Program-made: the position numbers and the translations under genes
Shown: positions 1 to 10,896 of the stretch, in pieces
Position numbering within the stretch: position 1 is the first letter of the stretch
Layout: every line of letters starts with the position of its first letter
The notes under the pieces: generated by a model
Seen by the model: only the letters and a program-made list of their open reading frames with translations
Databases searched by the model: none
Told to the model about the DNA's origin: nothing
Assembly (NCBI RefSeq): GCF_020520425.1
Contig: NC_079490.1
Span: 1,240,001-1,304,000 of the forward strand
Source of the DNA: Spinacia oleracea
Lineage: Eukaryota > Streptophyta > Magnoliopsida > Caryophyllales > Amaranthaceae
DNA length: 64,000 nt
Direction of reading: 5' to 3'

Positions 1-2370
1 CACATCGTTGTAGCGACCACGTCCTGTTTCCGAAGCTCTTGGCAAGAAGAGGATGGAGAAAAAGCTGCTCGAATAAGGAACTTGTAGCATCGTTTGCATC
101 TTCCTTTCCCATGGATATACAACATAGCCATCTTGGATTTGAGTACTGTTTAACGCGTGTTGTAACCTGGAGTCCCTAGAAGCTGCGATTAGAGATCATG
201 ATAACAAAGGACCGAGGAGGAGGAAGAAACTTTTATCAGATCATATAGTAAAAAGTTTATTCCTATTCTCAAACTAGGCCAAACATCTAGATTTGGTGCA
301 CAATGTTCTACTATTCAGCCAAAATGTGGTTTTGGTGCACAATGAGCATTGTGGGTGTATAATCCAAATTGCGGTATTCAGCTTGTCCATTTGACCTTGT
401 GGTCCATGTCAACTCGATTAGCTTAGTTACGGTCACTTGACTCACTTCAGACTTGTTACAATCGTACATACTCTATACTAGACGTCTACAACAACATATT
501 CAACTCAAAAACATCAATGTTACCACAATACCTTTGTAGAATCCGTACGTGGGCCGATTTAAAAGGGGTTAAGTCAATTGTTTAGTGCATATACATAATT
601 CCACTACTCTTAACTATCATTATAAAACACATCTAATTTTGGTGCACAAGGTTCTACTATTCAGCTAGTCCATTGACCATGGCCACCATGCGGTCCATGC
701 CAACTCCCTTAGTTTGGTTATAGGCACTTGACTCTCTTCCGACTTCTTACAAATTACAATCGTACATAATCTATACTACACGTATACAACAACATTCAAG
801 TCATCAACATCAACATTACCTTAATACCTTTGTGGAATCCGTGGGCCGATTTAAAAGGGGTCAAGTAAAATGTTTAGTGCATATACATAATTCCACTACT
901 CTAACTGTCTTTATAAACATCAAATTTTGGTGCACAATTAAGGTTCTACTATTCAGCTTGTCCATTTTGACCACGTGGTCCATGTCAACTCGATTAGCCT
1001 GGTTATGGTCACTTGACTCACTTCCGGCTTCTCACAATTGTACATACTCTATACTACACGTCTACAACAAGTAACAACATTCAACTCATCAACATTACCT
1101 CAATACCTTTGTAGAATCCGTGGGTCGATTTAAAAGGGGTCAAGTCAAGTGTTAAGTGCACCTACATAATTCCACTATCTAATTAGTCTCTAACCATCTT
1201 TATATCAACCAACACTACAATTAACTAGCTAGTATCCTATAAGAATCCATACTGTTAGTTAACTATCAGATCGCCTAACATTAATTAACCAGTTAATCTC
1301 CTATCAGACCGCCTAACATTAGCTAATCAATTTTATTTATTACCCTTGTGGCTCATTTGGAGAAATTTCAAAACAATCCCCTTGATTGACATATCAAGTG
1401 GCATTCTCATAATTATAATGAACAAATATACAATATAAAAGTTGCAATGTACAGTTTATTTGATACTTTAAAAAAATAAAAATAAAAGAAAATAATTTTA
1501 ATAAAAAAGAGATTGTATATTTAAAATTTTGACAATTTATTTACAAAAATACCCATTGATATGTTTTACTTGCTAATCATGGAGATTGATTGGGCCGAGC
1601 TCGCTCATTTGCACCCAAAAAAGAAACATTTAGCTAAACTCCTCTCAGACTGCCTAACATTAGCCAGCTAATCTCCTACCAGAGTGCCTAACATTAGCTA
1701 ATCGTTTACTCAAACATGCATTAATCTACAATTACCCAATTAATCTCCTAATCTTTTGCTCAACCTACACTTCAATTAACCACCTAATCTCCTACACTGT
1801 TTTTCACAAAAAAATTTACTAATTAACATGAATGATGATAAAAAATTCTCACAACTAAACATAACCTGTGACAAATTAACAATAATTTAGAACATGAAAT
1901 CAGTTTTTTCAAAAAAAATTAAGAAGTCAACACAAAAAATCATGATTACCTTGGAGCTTTAAGCACTCAGCCTCAGAACGATCAAAGAAGGCAACAGCAT
2001 AATTAGGATCATCAATCGCTCTCAACACATACCGCTTCTTCCTCCCTTCAGGAACAATACAGGCACTCAACTCGGCCGAGTCAAACTCGCCGCGACGAAC
2101 TCGAACTCGGATCTCCGTAACCTTACTCTTGAAACAACTATGGAGCTGTTTCTGAACACCGGAGTTCCCGTCCTTGAACGGCGATCGAAGAACAAGGTCG
2201 CCGATTTGAATCTCCTCGACGATGTCGCCGGTTTGGAGTAATCCGCCGCTCCATTCGTCGGCTCTTGAAGTTCCTCGAATGCATTCGATTGCGAGTACTT
2301 TGGAGCTCGGCCAACTTCTTGATGAAGTCGAGGTTGACGATGAAGTTGAGTTTGTTCGATCGAACAGCAT
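1..2370 (-). CDS. Conserved plant protein of unknown function, 5' part (runs off left edge)
   Basis: Two exons can be read on the minus strand. Exon 1 is 2370..1950 (140 codons plus one base) and ends at a CAAG/GTAATC donor. Exon 2 is 182..1 and starts after a CGCAG acceptor. The phase-1 join gives a smooth protein across the junction, and exon 2 stays open to the window edge, so at least 201 residues are visible. The N-terminus is Ser/Thr-rich (about residues 8-17). It is followed by a hydrophilic conserved-looking domain with GDIVEEIQIGDLVLRSPFK near residues 48-66 and RGEFDSAELSACIVPEGRKK near 93-112. Exon 2 contains YPWERKMQTMLQVPYSSSFF. No signal peptide or membrane span is seen. From memory it resembles an uncharacterised plant family (Arabidopsis AT5G01010-like), unverified. 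The 1.77-kb intron holds a tandem array and a dispersed repeat. The start region is triplicated. Confidence 0.75.
286..1200. repeat. Three-copy direct repeat in an intron (period about 290-345 bp)
   Basis: Units begin at a TTTGGTGCACAA box near 293, 638 and 929. Each continues through a TTCTACTATTCAGC box, a GTCCATGTCAACTCGATTAG-like box, a CTATACTA...CGT box and a GGGCCGATTTAAAAGGGGT-like box, and ends in TTCCACTA. The copies differ by small indels. The array sits wholly inside the first intron of the left-edge gene. Confidence 0.85.
1361..1605. mobile_element. Dispersed non-coding element, copy 1 of 3
   Basis: It starts at a GAGAAATTTCAAAACAATCC box, contains CTTGATTGACATATCAAG (partly palindromic), an AT-rich centre, and ends near CTAATCATGGAGATTGATTG. 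The same order of boxes recurs near 22674-22875 and 27291-27545, the last keeping the same length. No target duplication or coding sequence could be fixed, so the class is unknown. Confidence 0.7.
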
Positions 2371-2603
2371 TTTTCTGGAGATTTGAATTTTTTTGAAGAG
2401 AGAAAATTGATCAAAATTGAGATGAAGTCGAGGTTGATGATGAAGTTGAATTTGTTCGATTGAACGGGATTTTTTCTGGAGATTTGGATTTTTCTGGAGA
2501 GAGAAAATTGATCAAAATTGAGATGAAGTTGAGTTTGTTCGATCAAACAGCATTTTTTCTGGAGATTTGAATTTTTCGGAGAGAGAAAATTGATCAAAAT
2601 TGA
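2321..2603. repeat. Triplicated start-codon region (period about 100 bp)
   Basis: Three tandem copies (2321-2420, 2421-2520, 2522-2603) carry the 5' leader and first codons of the left-edge gene. Copy A holds the true start codon at 2370. In copy B the ATG has become ATC. Copy C keeps an ATG at 2553 that opens a 13-residue upstream ORF. Confidence 0.9.
2512..2553 (-). promoter_or_regulatory. Upstream mini-ORF copied from the main start region
   Basis: An ATG at 2553 opens a 14-codon frame encoding MLFDRTNSTSSQF, then TGA. Its first 11 residues are identical to the start of the downstream protein (MLFDRTNSTSS). It would act as an upstream ORF if transcription starts beyond 2553, which the sequence alone cannot show. 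Confidence 0.5.
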
Positions 2604-2720
2604 GTAAAGAGGAGGAGAATGGCGCGGGATAGACTTGTCAAAGTCTTCGCGGGTCAGTGACTTAGTGTCATCGAGAAAGAGGTTGGGGGAATCTTTGTTT
2701 AGATTTGTAGGTGACATCAA

Positions 2721-5125
2721 TCAATAATATTCAATATGAAGTACATTGCACCATTTTCGTTTTGTTTAATCAAACTTGTCAATCAAGTTAGTATAAATAA
2801 TATTCACGCTAATTAAATTAGATCATGGACACATGTGCATAATAGCTAACATTTATTGAGTTAGTACTCATAAATGAATAGTTATGGGTTATAATATTAC
2901 TCAAACTCGAATAGAAGGGTCAGACTTTGATTTATGTTCAAGTATAGGACATGACTGACTCATAATATGGTGTACATTTGGAGTACATTGTATCATTTTC
3001 GTTTTGTTTGATAAAACTTGTCTTAAATTTATAGTTATATATGGAGTAGTCAATTCATAAGCTATAAACATCCGCGTTAGTAATTATGCTTGATACGCAT
3101 AATTACTTATCGAGTAATTGTACGCCACGGTAGTGACGGTATGTATAGTGCATACTTAATGTCTATGTTACTTAAACTCATCCATAATCAAGGGTTAGAT
3201 TTTAGTTCGTATCCAGGTATAGGACATGACCACCTCATAAATATTTTGGTCCAACATAAAAAGTTAGGTGTTATCCTATACCTAAGTTCAAGAGTAAGTT
3301 GTACAACAAGAATATATATATATATTTGAGGTAAAATAAATATGCCGGTTATTATCGTTCCAGAAAAGCTTGAAATATGTGTAAAGTAATATGTATAAAG
3401 TCATTTCCAATTTTCCACTAAAGGCTTTTAGCTCGATAAACTTGATTTGCAATAAAATATCTCGTCCTTATTATCTCTTAATAAAGGAAATTACAAATGT
3501 AAACGTCCGGAAAGTGTCCACCTTTTTTATATAAAAAAACAAAATTTTGACTATTACTAATAATATATTAGGTCATTGGATTATGATAGAGAAATTTGGT
3601 ATTAATATAAGCTTAGCCCACCATTTAACTGAAAGACATATTCATCGAATCTTCTAAAGCTAAAAGTCTCATTCAAGAAGATGTATTCTAAATTTCTAAT
3701 GTAAAATGACAATGAGTCCTCGTGTTTGAAAATTTCATAGGAACTTTCTCATCAAGTCATCGTCCAATAATACTAGGTAGTGTAGTAGACTAAAAGAGTT
3801 TCGTATGGTACATTAGGATTTATAGAAGTTGAAACTTGAAAGTCAAACTTCGTAATGTAGCCGCCTTGTTTTTTCCCTTTTACTTTTACGGAGTATATTT
3901 TTCTTAACTTATACGTAGTACGGAATACAAAGTATGACTATTTGAAGCACGAGTGATCTAAGTTCACACTAGGGTACACAATTTGGTGAGACTTGGTTGA
4001 GAGCAAACCTGATCAACTATAGTCCGACCTGCTGGCCCGACCCGAAAAAGTGTGGGTTTAAAATATGCATTTTTCGACCAAACCCCGAGCTCAGCCCGAA
4101 AAGCCCGCCCGACCCCCTATGCCCGCACCAAATGTGTGGGTTTGGGTATGATTTGTTGTGTTAAAGCGCAGCCTAACCCGAATTTTGATCACCTCTAGCT
4201 GAGAGTAAGCTTTGGATAGTTGCAGAACCGTCTTTAAGAGAGTGCAAACAGCCATACCGTACAGAGCCCCTTATTTTATGGGCCCAAACCAAGAAAACAC
4301 TGCTTTTTTGTGATTGAATATATAATACTTTGTTGTGGATCATATTCATATTTTGGGCCCAAGTTTTGATCTGTAAGGACCTTCGAAATATTTAAAACGG
4401 CCTAGTAGTTGTTTGGACTTTGGAACACAAGATATTGATGAAAATTACTCTAGTACAACATTCCTAATTGGGTTAGGAAACCTGCCAAACTACTAGTCTT
4501 AGAGATGGATGTATCAACCCTCGTTGTCATGTTACCTCTCAACTTTAACTTATGCATTGAAAATGGTAATGACTATTGACTAGTTGTTGTCCTAAAAACA
4601 CTGCATATATTTGTATTAGGGGGAAGAAATTGGATGAAGAAAACCTCTTTCAACAGGACAATAATGACTATAGTTTAGCACCAAAAGCTATTGGCAATTT
4701 GGCATTGACAAATCCATCTATTGAAGATGATGGATCCATCTTTTGAAATGCACAAAATGATCCATTACTGGAGATATTTTGGTAAGACTATTAGTTACGC
4801 GAAAGAGCAAGTATATATATAACCGATTAAGATAGTCTTAAAAGTTATAATAAGTACACATTTCTACCAAACTTATCAAGTTACTAACTTACTACTATAA
4901 CTAAAACACATTCTTCTGTGTTGTAGCAACATCATCTCAACTTCCAGTCTTCCAGCATATATATGTGCTATTATGTGCTATGACACCATCTTTGCATTAT
5001 ACGGCACCAATGATTCTTCATGAGGTTCAGGGGCCAATAATACATACCTACCTACATAAATGAGAATCAAAATATGGTGGTGGAAGTATAAGGAACTGTA
5101 GAAAAGAAAGGGTACTTAAAACTCA
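2721..5125. other. Intergenic stretch, mostly unclassified AT-rich DNA
   Basis: It lies between the start of the left-edge gene and the 3' end of the coiled-coil gene. It contains a short duplicated motif (GTACATTG...CATTTTCGTTTTGTTTGAT near 2740 and 2980) and one hAT-like element (4004-4197). The rest has no ORF or repeat that I could support. Confidence 0.6.
4004..4197. mobile_element. hAT-like MITE, GC-rich family 1
   Basis: The interior is rich in GGCCCGACCCG-type runs, with ends ACCTGATCAAC and GATCACCTCTA. Flanking 8-mers GTTGAGAG (3996-4003) and GCTGAGAG (4198-4205) match at 7 of 8 positions, as expected for a hAT target duplication. Confidence 0.65.
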
Positions 5126-8100
5126 CTACATCCATCGCTTGTTCTGTGAGGCTGCATCTTTGGATCCACTATTAGTTCGTCTTCTGTTAGTTTTCAAACC
5201 TGCACTTGCTGAAGAATGTGTCTGATTCAATGAAGAATGTGTTTGATTCAATGATTTCTCCTTGAGCGGACTCACAGGTCTGGATTTTGGGACCTGAACA
5301 GGAACCTTTATTATAGAAGGGGTGGATGGGATTTTTGAAACTGCTGTTTTCTGGCTTCTCTTTGTCACATTCTCACATGAAAAGCTGTTTCGAAGTGGGG
5401 TGTTTTCAGAAGCTTTTACGGTTACTTGACTTTCAACAACAATACTAGAGGTGGTGTTCTGCTTCTCAGAGGTGATGCTGCAGCAGTCTGAATCAGAAGA
5501 TAAAGGACTGGTTTTCTGGTTTCTTTTTGTCACATTTTCACATGAAAAGCTGTTTCGGAGTGGGGTGTTTTCAGAAGCTTTTACTAATGCTTGAGTTTCA
5601 ACAACACTAGAGGTGGTGTTCTGCTTCTCAGAGGTGCAGCAGTCTGAATCAGAAGATAAAGGGCTATCCATATCATAAAGCAGATTATCTGACATTGTAG
5701 GTAGCTGTTTCTTTTCTAAGCTCGGCCCAGGGAATGAACGCCTTCTTGTTCTTGTTAGGTTGACTACCTGTATAACAAGGTCAAGCTTTAGTTTTGATGA
5801 TGCTTTCCTCCATTTCAGTTGAAAGTTAACATTGCTTTAAAACACAAAGATCAAATAGGATGAAATAGATAGGCAGTAAAAACTTGGGACTAAATTTACT
5901 TGGTATAGGTTAACTTATTAGGTACTTGGTAATTTTAGGCTAGTCTATCATGCTGCCTCATGCATGAGTACAGACTACAGAGCAGTGTTACCTAATTCTC
6001 TTCTTGTTCTTGTTAGGTTTACTACCTGTAAGAAGGTCAAGCTTTAGTTTTGATGATGCTTCCTCCATTTCAGTTGAAAGTTAACATTGCTTTACCACAC
6101 AAAGATCAAAGAGGATGAAACAGTAGGCAGTCAAAACATAGGACTAAATTTACTTGGTATAGGTTAACTTTTTCTGTACTTGTAATTTTAGGCTAGTGTG
6201 TCATGCTGCCTCATGCATGAGTACAGACTACAGAGTACTATGTGTTAAAATGATATTTAGTATGAAGTATATAACATATGAAAAGTGAAGTATTTAGCAT
6301 CGCGAAACCCCTTGAAGAAAGGCAATATATAACAAATTCTTCTTGCCTCCTTTGCCATCCTAGTTTAAATCTTATGTTTTGAATTTTATTTATTTTTTGT
6401 GTAAAGAGAGCCACAAAAGGAAAGGCAGCAAATCGTGTGAACAGGATTCGATCACAAGTCTTGTATATCACCCCTTCAAGACTTTACCAACTAAGTTAGT
6501 TGACAACTTGACCATCCACACGTAAAAGCCATGAAGGTTTTCAGTTTTTCAAATTAGTAAGGCAAAATACATCCTTGCAACTTATGTTTCTGGCTAGCTG
6601 ATGAAACTTGTAATCCAAGTTTTTAACTCCTTAATGCAGACATTAATCAGGGATCAAAATTTTGGAACCGAGAAAATGACTTAACAGAGATTGAAGTTAT
6701 TTCAACAAAGAGCTGTTACCTTCTGTTCCAGAACAAGCAAGTCCTTTCTCAACTTTGTAATAATTGTGCTTTTCCTACGGATAACTTCTTCAAGTTCTTC
6801 GATTCTCTGTCAAGAAAAGGGAAGTATCTATACCTTTACTGACCTATTCTTGATGCAATAGTAAAAAGAAAAGCAAAAAGATGGATTTTGAGGCATCTTA
6901 CTTTAGAAGAAGCAACATCATTTGAGCGAATAAAGGCAGAAAGCTCCTTTATAGCAGCATCTTTTTCTTCACATTCCCTCTTGAGGTTGTAAGTATCTTG
7001 CTCTACTGCTAAGTTGTTTAGCTGAAAAACCACACCCAATTTGACATTGAATGTCACGGTCAAAAAAATTGATATAAAAAGGTAGACAAGAATCATATGG
7101 CTCTGTTCTGTTCGACTTATTTAGACTTATTTCAGACAAAATAAGTTCAGATAAATTCAGATAATATAAGTTTTGGAAAAATAAGTTTTGTTCAGACATT
7201 TTAATACAAAAATGAGTTTATTTCAGTCAATAAGTTTTTTTCAGATAAAATAAGTTCAGATAATATAAGTTCAGAATAAAATAAGTTGGATAGAAAGAAG
7301 CCTAAAACAGTAAACACCACGAATAGAAAGTAGAAAACCATGGTTTACTGCCTTACTTGTATATCTGCCACTGAAGTAACACTTGAAGCCCAATCAGACA
7401 AATCTGACATACGGCGTTCCTCCTGTTCTGCCTCATTAGAAATAGAGTGTCTATTTGTAAACATCTCATCACCACTAGCAGCTTTCACAAGTGTGTTTCC
7501 CTGGTACATTACAAGATAACATAACTTAAATTCAGCTTCTAATATATCTGAGTATCTGACAAAATATTCCCTGGTACATTACAAAATAACATAACTTAAA
7601 TTCAGCTTCTAATATATCTGACAAACACAAATTTGTTATCTTAACCTAATATCTGTTCATTTTTCTTTTCTTTTTTTGTGCAGTGAACTACTACTACTAC
7701 AAAGAATGAAAATGAGCAAATGCCTGAGTCTCACCGGAAAATCAGTCATTTCAGCACGGCGTTGATCACAGAACCAGCATTCAGAGCACATGGAGTCAGA
7801 TTTGCTGGACAAAGATGATCTTCTTGACGAGAAATCTTTAATCTTGGACGCTGACAAACCAACTACTGCTTGAGGCTGATCTTTCATACAGTTCATTTGT
7901 TCACACAAATCATCGAGCTTTTTCTGCATGCTCATCAATATATCATCCTGCACGGGTAGTGAAAAGACACACTAAGGACATGTTTGGTATAAACTTAGGA
8001 AAGGAAATGGAAAGGAAATAAATAAGAAGGGGGAAAGGGTAGTGTTAGCTATTACCAATATTAGTTGTCTGGTATAATTGAGAAAATAAATCACTTGTAA

Positions 8101-9950
8101 CAAATTGAGGATTGAAGAGGGTAATAATGTTGTTACCAAAGGGTTGGGAGAGGTAACAAATGGTAGTAATGGTTAGTTGGTTACCCTTAGGAAATGGATT
8201 GTGTTACCACTTCTCTCATACCAAACATTAGATAATGGAAATAGTTACTTGATTCCATTTCCATCACTTAACACTCTACACCAAACATGCTCTAAATAGT
8301 AAACACCTCACAAATCTCCCATACTTAGAACTCAACTGAATGCACTCCCTAGTTCCTTCTACTTAAATCATAATCATGATTTAAAACTGAAAATGCAGCT
8401 GATGGAAATGGCATGTTATAATAGTAACCCAAAACTTGGGTATCACTATCACATAAGACCATGTAAGTTCCTATTTCATCTTGGAAAATCTAGCTGAAGA
8501 AATTAGCATGTTATAATAGCAAACCGAAAACTTATGTATCACACAAGACCGTGCTAAATCATGTAAAGTCTTAGTTCATCTTGGATAATCCAGCTGAAGA
8601 AATTAGCATGTTATGATAGTAAACCGGAAACTTGGGTAATCACATAAGCCTATACTTAATCATGAAATTTCTATTTAATCTTGGAAAATCCAGATTGACA
8701 TACTCACAATCACTTCACACATTCTACAACTAACTAATTAAGCCTCCAAATCCGAGCATAAGACCCACCTCATTCGGTAAATTGGCTCATAAATGTGCTA
8801 AAAGATATCCAAACAACGAAAATTTTAGCTAAATCTTATTCATAAATCTGCTACACAGTGAGAAATTCTCCAATTATAGTCACTTCACTCATTTGAATAC
8901 TAATTTTAAGTCCCCAAATTCGGACATAAGATCACCTCATTCGGTAAATTGGCTCATAGATGTGCTAAAAGATACCCAAACAGCCAAAATTTTAGCTAAA
9001 TCTTATTCATAAATCTCCCACACAATGAGAAATTCCCCAATTACAAAGGAAGACCAACAAAGAGGGACATGAACAGTATTAATCAGTAAAGCTTTAACAA
9101 CTTTTAAACATCATTATCATCAATCATCCAAATAATCACTTTTTGACTAAATACCCTCTAATTGAAACTAACAATTAAACATCATATTAAATAAATAAAA
9201 CCCCACATAATTAAAAAGTCTTACTCAGAAACCTATAAAATCAAATTAGAGAAAGGGGAAAAACAAAAGGGAAGATGAGAGAATTGCGCAAACCCTGAGT
9301 TGGACACATTTACTGAGCTGAACAATCTGGCGATTCTTCTCACTAAAGCATAACAACTTTAAAACATCATTATCATCAATCATCCAAATAATCATTTTTT
9401 GACTAAATACCCTCTAATTGAAATTAACTATTAAACATCATATGAAATAAATAGAACCCCACATAACTAAAAAGTCTTACTCACAAATCACAATTTCAAA
9501 AACCTATAAAATCAAATTAGAGAAAGGGGAAAATAAGAGAATTGTGCAAACCCTGAGTTGGACACATTTTCTGAGCTGAACAATCTGGCGATTCTTCTCA
9601 CATTTAGCGGCGGCGACAGCCACAACAGCAACAATCAAAACACGGTGAATCGGTGTAAAGAATTCCCACGCCACCGCTTCCTCTCGGTTTAAACCACCGT
9701 CAATTACCCTAGCCGAGGTAGCTTCTTCGGCTCCAACGAGCCGACCTTGGAGTGAAACCCAAGCCAAAGGTGAATCATTCTTATTCTTCTTCCTCACACC
9801 GGCTCGAATTGGGCTGCTCGGCTTGGAGAACTGGCTTGAGAGACGGCGAGGGTTGATTGTGGAAGAAGATGAAGGTATTGGAGTGAGGTTCACCATGTGA
9901 GCCGGCCTGAAAGCCGCCGCTGCCGCCGCCTCCATGTCGGCGGCTTCCAT
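5126..9950 (-). CDS. Coiled-coil protein of unknown function, six exons, 534 aa
   Basis: Exons on the minus strand: 9950..9552, 7947..7735, 7500..7357, 7021..6902, 6806..6720, 5767..5126. All joins are phase 0 with GT-AG borders, giving 534 residues. Residues 1-95 are Ser/Pro-rich and basic. EEAVAWEFFTPIHR (90-103) leads into a short hydrophobic run (104-115, possibly membrane-anchoring) and a helical stretch continuing across the exon 1/2 join (121-155). A CSECWFC motif has cysteines at 187, 190 and 193. Residues 253-321 form a second charged coiled coil (LKRECEEKDAAIKEL, RIEELEEVIRRK). Exon 6 (322-534) is low complexity with a tandem repeat of about 53 residues (356-407, 408-462) starting SPLSSDSDCC. 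I do not recognise the family by name; a cytoskeletal or membrane-tethered scaffold is only a guess. The start is the first in-frame Met; a second lies at residue 6. Confidence 0.8.
5290..5600 (-). repeat. In-frame tandem repeat inside the coiled-coil gene's last exon
   Basis: Two adjacent copies encode about 52 and 55 residues, each running from SPLSSDSDCC through SEKQNTTSS, KASENTPLRNSFSCENVTKR to QKT. They differ by few substitutions and a three-residue insertion, so the duplication looks recent and has stayed in frame. A smaller in-frame repeat, LNQTHSS twice, follows near 5215-5260. Confidence 0.9.
5741..6240. repeat. Tandem duplication across the exon 6 acceptor (period about 258 bp)
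   Basis: The copy nearer the exon (5741-5990) contains the first nine to ten codons of exon 6 and its acceptor (CAG/GTAGTC). The second copy (6000-6240) repeats them as CAG/GTAGTA followed by codons reading VVNLTRTRR, then diverges. Both share the long intronic part with the CTGCCTCATGCATGAGTACA box. Confidence 0.9.
6395..6512 (-). mobile_element. SINE-like fragment
   Basis: Read on the minus strand it has a tRNA-like box A region (TTAGTTGGTAAAGTCTTGAAG) and, downstream, GATCGAATCC resembling box B. It lies in intron 5 of the coiled-coil gene. Only the head is recognisable; no poly-A tail or target duplication was fixed. Confidence 0.4.
7101..7295. mobile_element. Non-autonomous element with AATAAGTTCAGATAA repeats
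   Basis: It begins GGCTCTGTTCTGTTCGACTT and is made of many short AATAAGTTCAG/TTATTTCAG boxes in both orientations. A relative lies at 32486-32682. It sits in intron 3 of the coiled-coil gene. The ends are imperfect and no target duplication is certain. Confidence 0.5.
7496..7625. repeat. Tandem duplication across the exon 3 acceptor (period 70 bp)
   Basis: TTCCCTGGTACATTACAA is followed by AATAACATAACTTAAATTCA-type sequence twice, at 7498 and 7568. The first copy contains the used acceptor (TACCAG/GGAAAC on the minus strand). The second keeps TACCAG/GGAA, so an identical cryptic acceptor lies 70 bp upstream of exon 3. Confidence 0.9.
7976..8292. mobile_element. Tourist-like (PIF/Harbinger) MITE
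   Basis: Ends GGACATGTTTGGT and ACCAAACATGCTC form inverted repeats and are flanked by TAA on both sides (7973-7975, 8293-8295). The 317-bp element lies in intron 1 of the coiled-coil gene and has no ORF. Confidence 0.85.
8390..9030. repeat. Two degenerate tandem arrays in intron 1 of the coiled-coil gene
   Basis: From about 8390 to 8690 a GCTGAAGAAATTAGCATGTTAT box recurs three times at spacings near 100 bp. From about 8760 to 9030 a longer unit with CCTCATTCGGTAAATTGGCTC and GCTAAATCTTATTCATAAATC occurs twice, about 175 bp apart. Confidence 0.8.
9087..9601. repeat. Tandem duplication across the exon 1 donor (period about 256 bp)
   Basis: The copy at about 9342-9601 includes the last 16-18 codons of exon 1 and the used donor (AGG/GTTTGC at 9551). 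The copy at about 9087-9341 repeats the same codons (reading EKNRQIVQLSKCVQLR) with an intact donor inside intron 1. The copied exon piece ends 5' at CTTTAG, which resembles an acceptor, but splicing it in would shift the reading frame. Confidence 0.9.
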
Positions 9951-10002
9951 TGAATTGAAGTGTGGTGAGAATGGTTGAGTTGAATTTGAATGTCGGTTGC
10001 AA

Positions 10003-10896
10003 TAATTGAAGGGAATGAAGGAAGAGATTTTGTAATCGTTGAGTTTTAGGAAGGAATCGGAAATGGGAGATTATGGTTTTTGAAATGTTGTTTTATTTTT
10101 ATTTTTTTTGGATTTTATTGATTTGGGAGGGAATGTTTGAAAACGTGAGAGAGTGAACGTTGGGAGTGAAATGGACGGGTCTTTCGTGTTGTAGACTTGT
10201 AGGCTTGTAGGCTAGCTTGTCTTAAATTGTTCAAAAACGAGTTTGAATTGGGCTATACGTTATAACGCTTATTGAGAGTACGGATGATGGTGGGTTGGTC
10301 CGTCCTGTTAAAAAAAAGTCCGGTATGACACATGTATGAAGTTGTGGCAGTAGGCTAGGCTTGGGCGACATATTTTTTTTAAAAACACAACAACGCAAGT
10401 CATGATAAACACACAAAATTTAGTAAAATTAAGTTCAGGTGATCTGGTCGGCACGACGACATGTGGATCTGGGCCGCTATACGGTATACCACTTATGCAG
10501 AGTAAAGATGATGGTGGGGTGGCTCGTCCTGGTACGGAAAGAAGTTCTGCCCGACACATGCACAAAATTGTGGCAGTGGACCATGCTTGGGTGACACTTT
10601 TTTAAAAAAACACAATAACACAAGTCACAACAAAACACCCTAAATTTAGTAAACTTATAGGCGATCTGGCCGGCACGATGACATGTGGATCTGGGCCGCA
10701 TTTTTTAAATTTTCGGTCTAATCATATACATTTTTAATGCATAGTACTTCGTGCGTAAAGATGAAAGTTGGTTTGGCTTGGATCGGTCGTGCTTTGTGTT
10801 GAGCATATATGTCTTGTGCCTGAACGGATTCGACCCACATAAAGCCCACTTGCTTCGGGTCCGGACATTTTTTTTTAAATGGCTAGTTTCTATTTA
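10003..10896. other. Upstream region of the coiled-coil gene, with a duplicated GC-rich element
   Basis: The proximal 230 bp is probable leader and promoter of the coiled-coil gene. Two tandem copies of about 220 bp (10264-10485, 10498-10701) follow, sharing a GCACGACGACATGTGGATCT box and a TAAATTTAGTAAA box with GC-rich hAT-like family 2. Ends and target duplications are not clear here. Confidence 0.6.

Larger units (their letters stand above)
183..1949 (-). other. Intron 1 of the left-edge gene, filled with repeats
   Basis: This 1767-bp GT-AG intron lies between the two readable exons of the left-edge gene. About half of it is a three-copy direct-repeat array (about 286-1200), and it also holds one copy of a dispersed element (about 1361-1605). 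The stretches between contain short repeats of a CTCCTAYCAGAxxGCCTAACATTAG type around 1270-1330 and 1640-1700. No coding sequence is seen. Confidence 0.7.

Noticed and set aside
2067-2720. A 217-codon open frame overlapping the left-edge gene's first exon
   Set aside because: It is a different frame of the triplicated start region; composition follows the repeats and the spliced frame at 2370..1950 is clearly the coding one.
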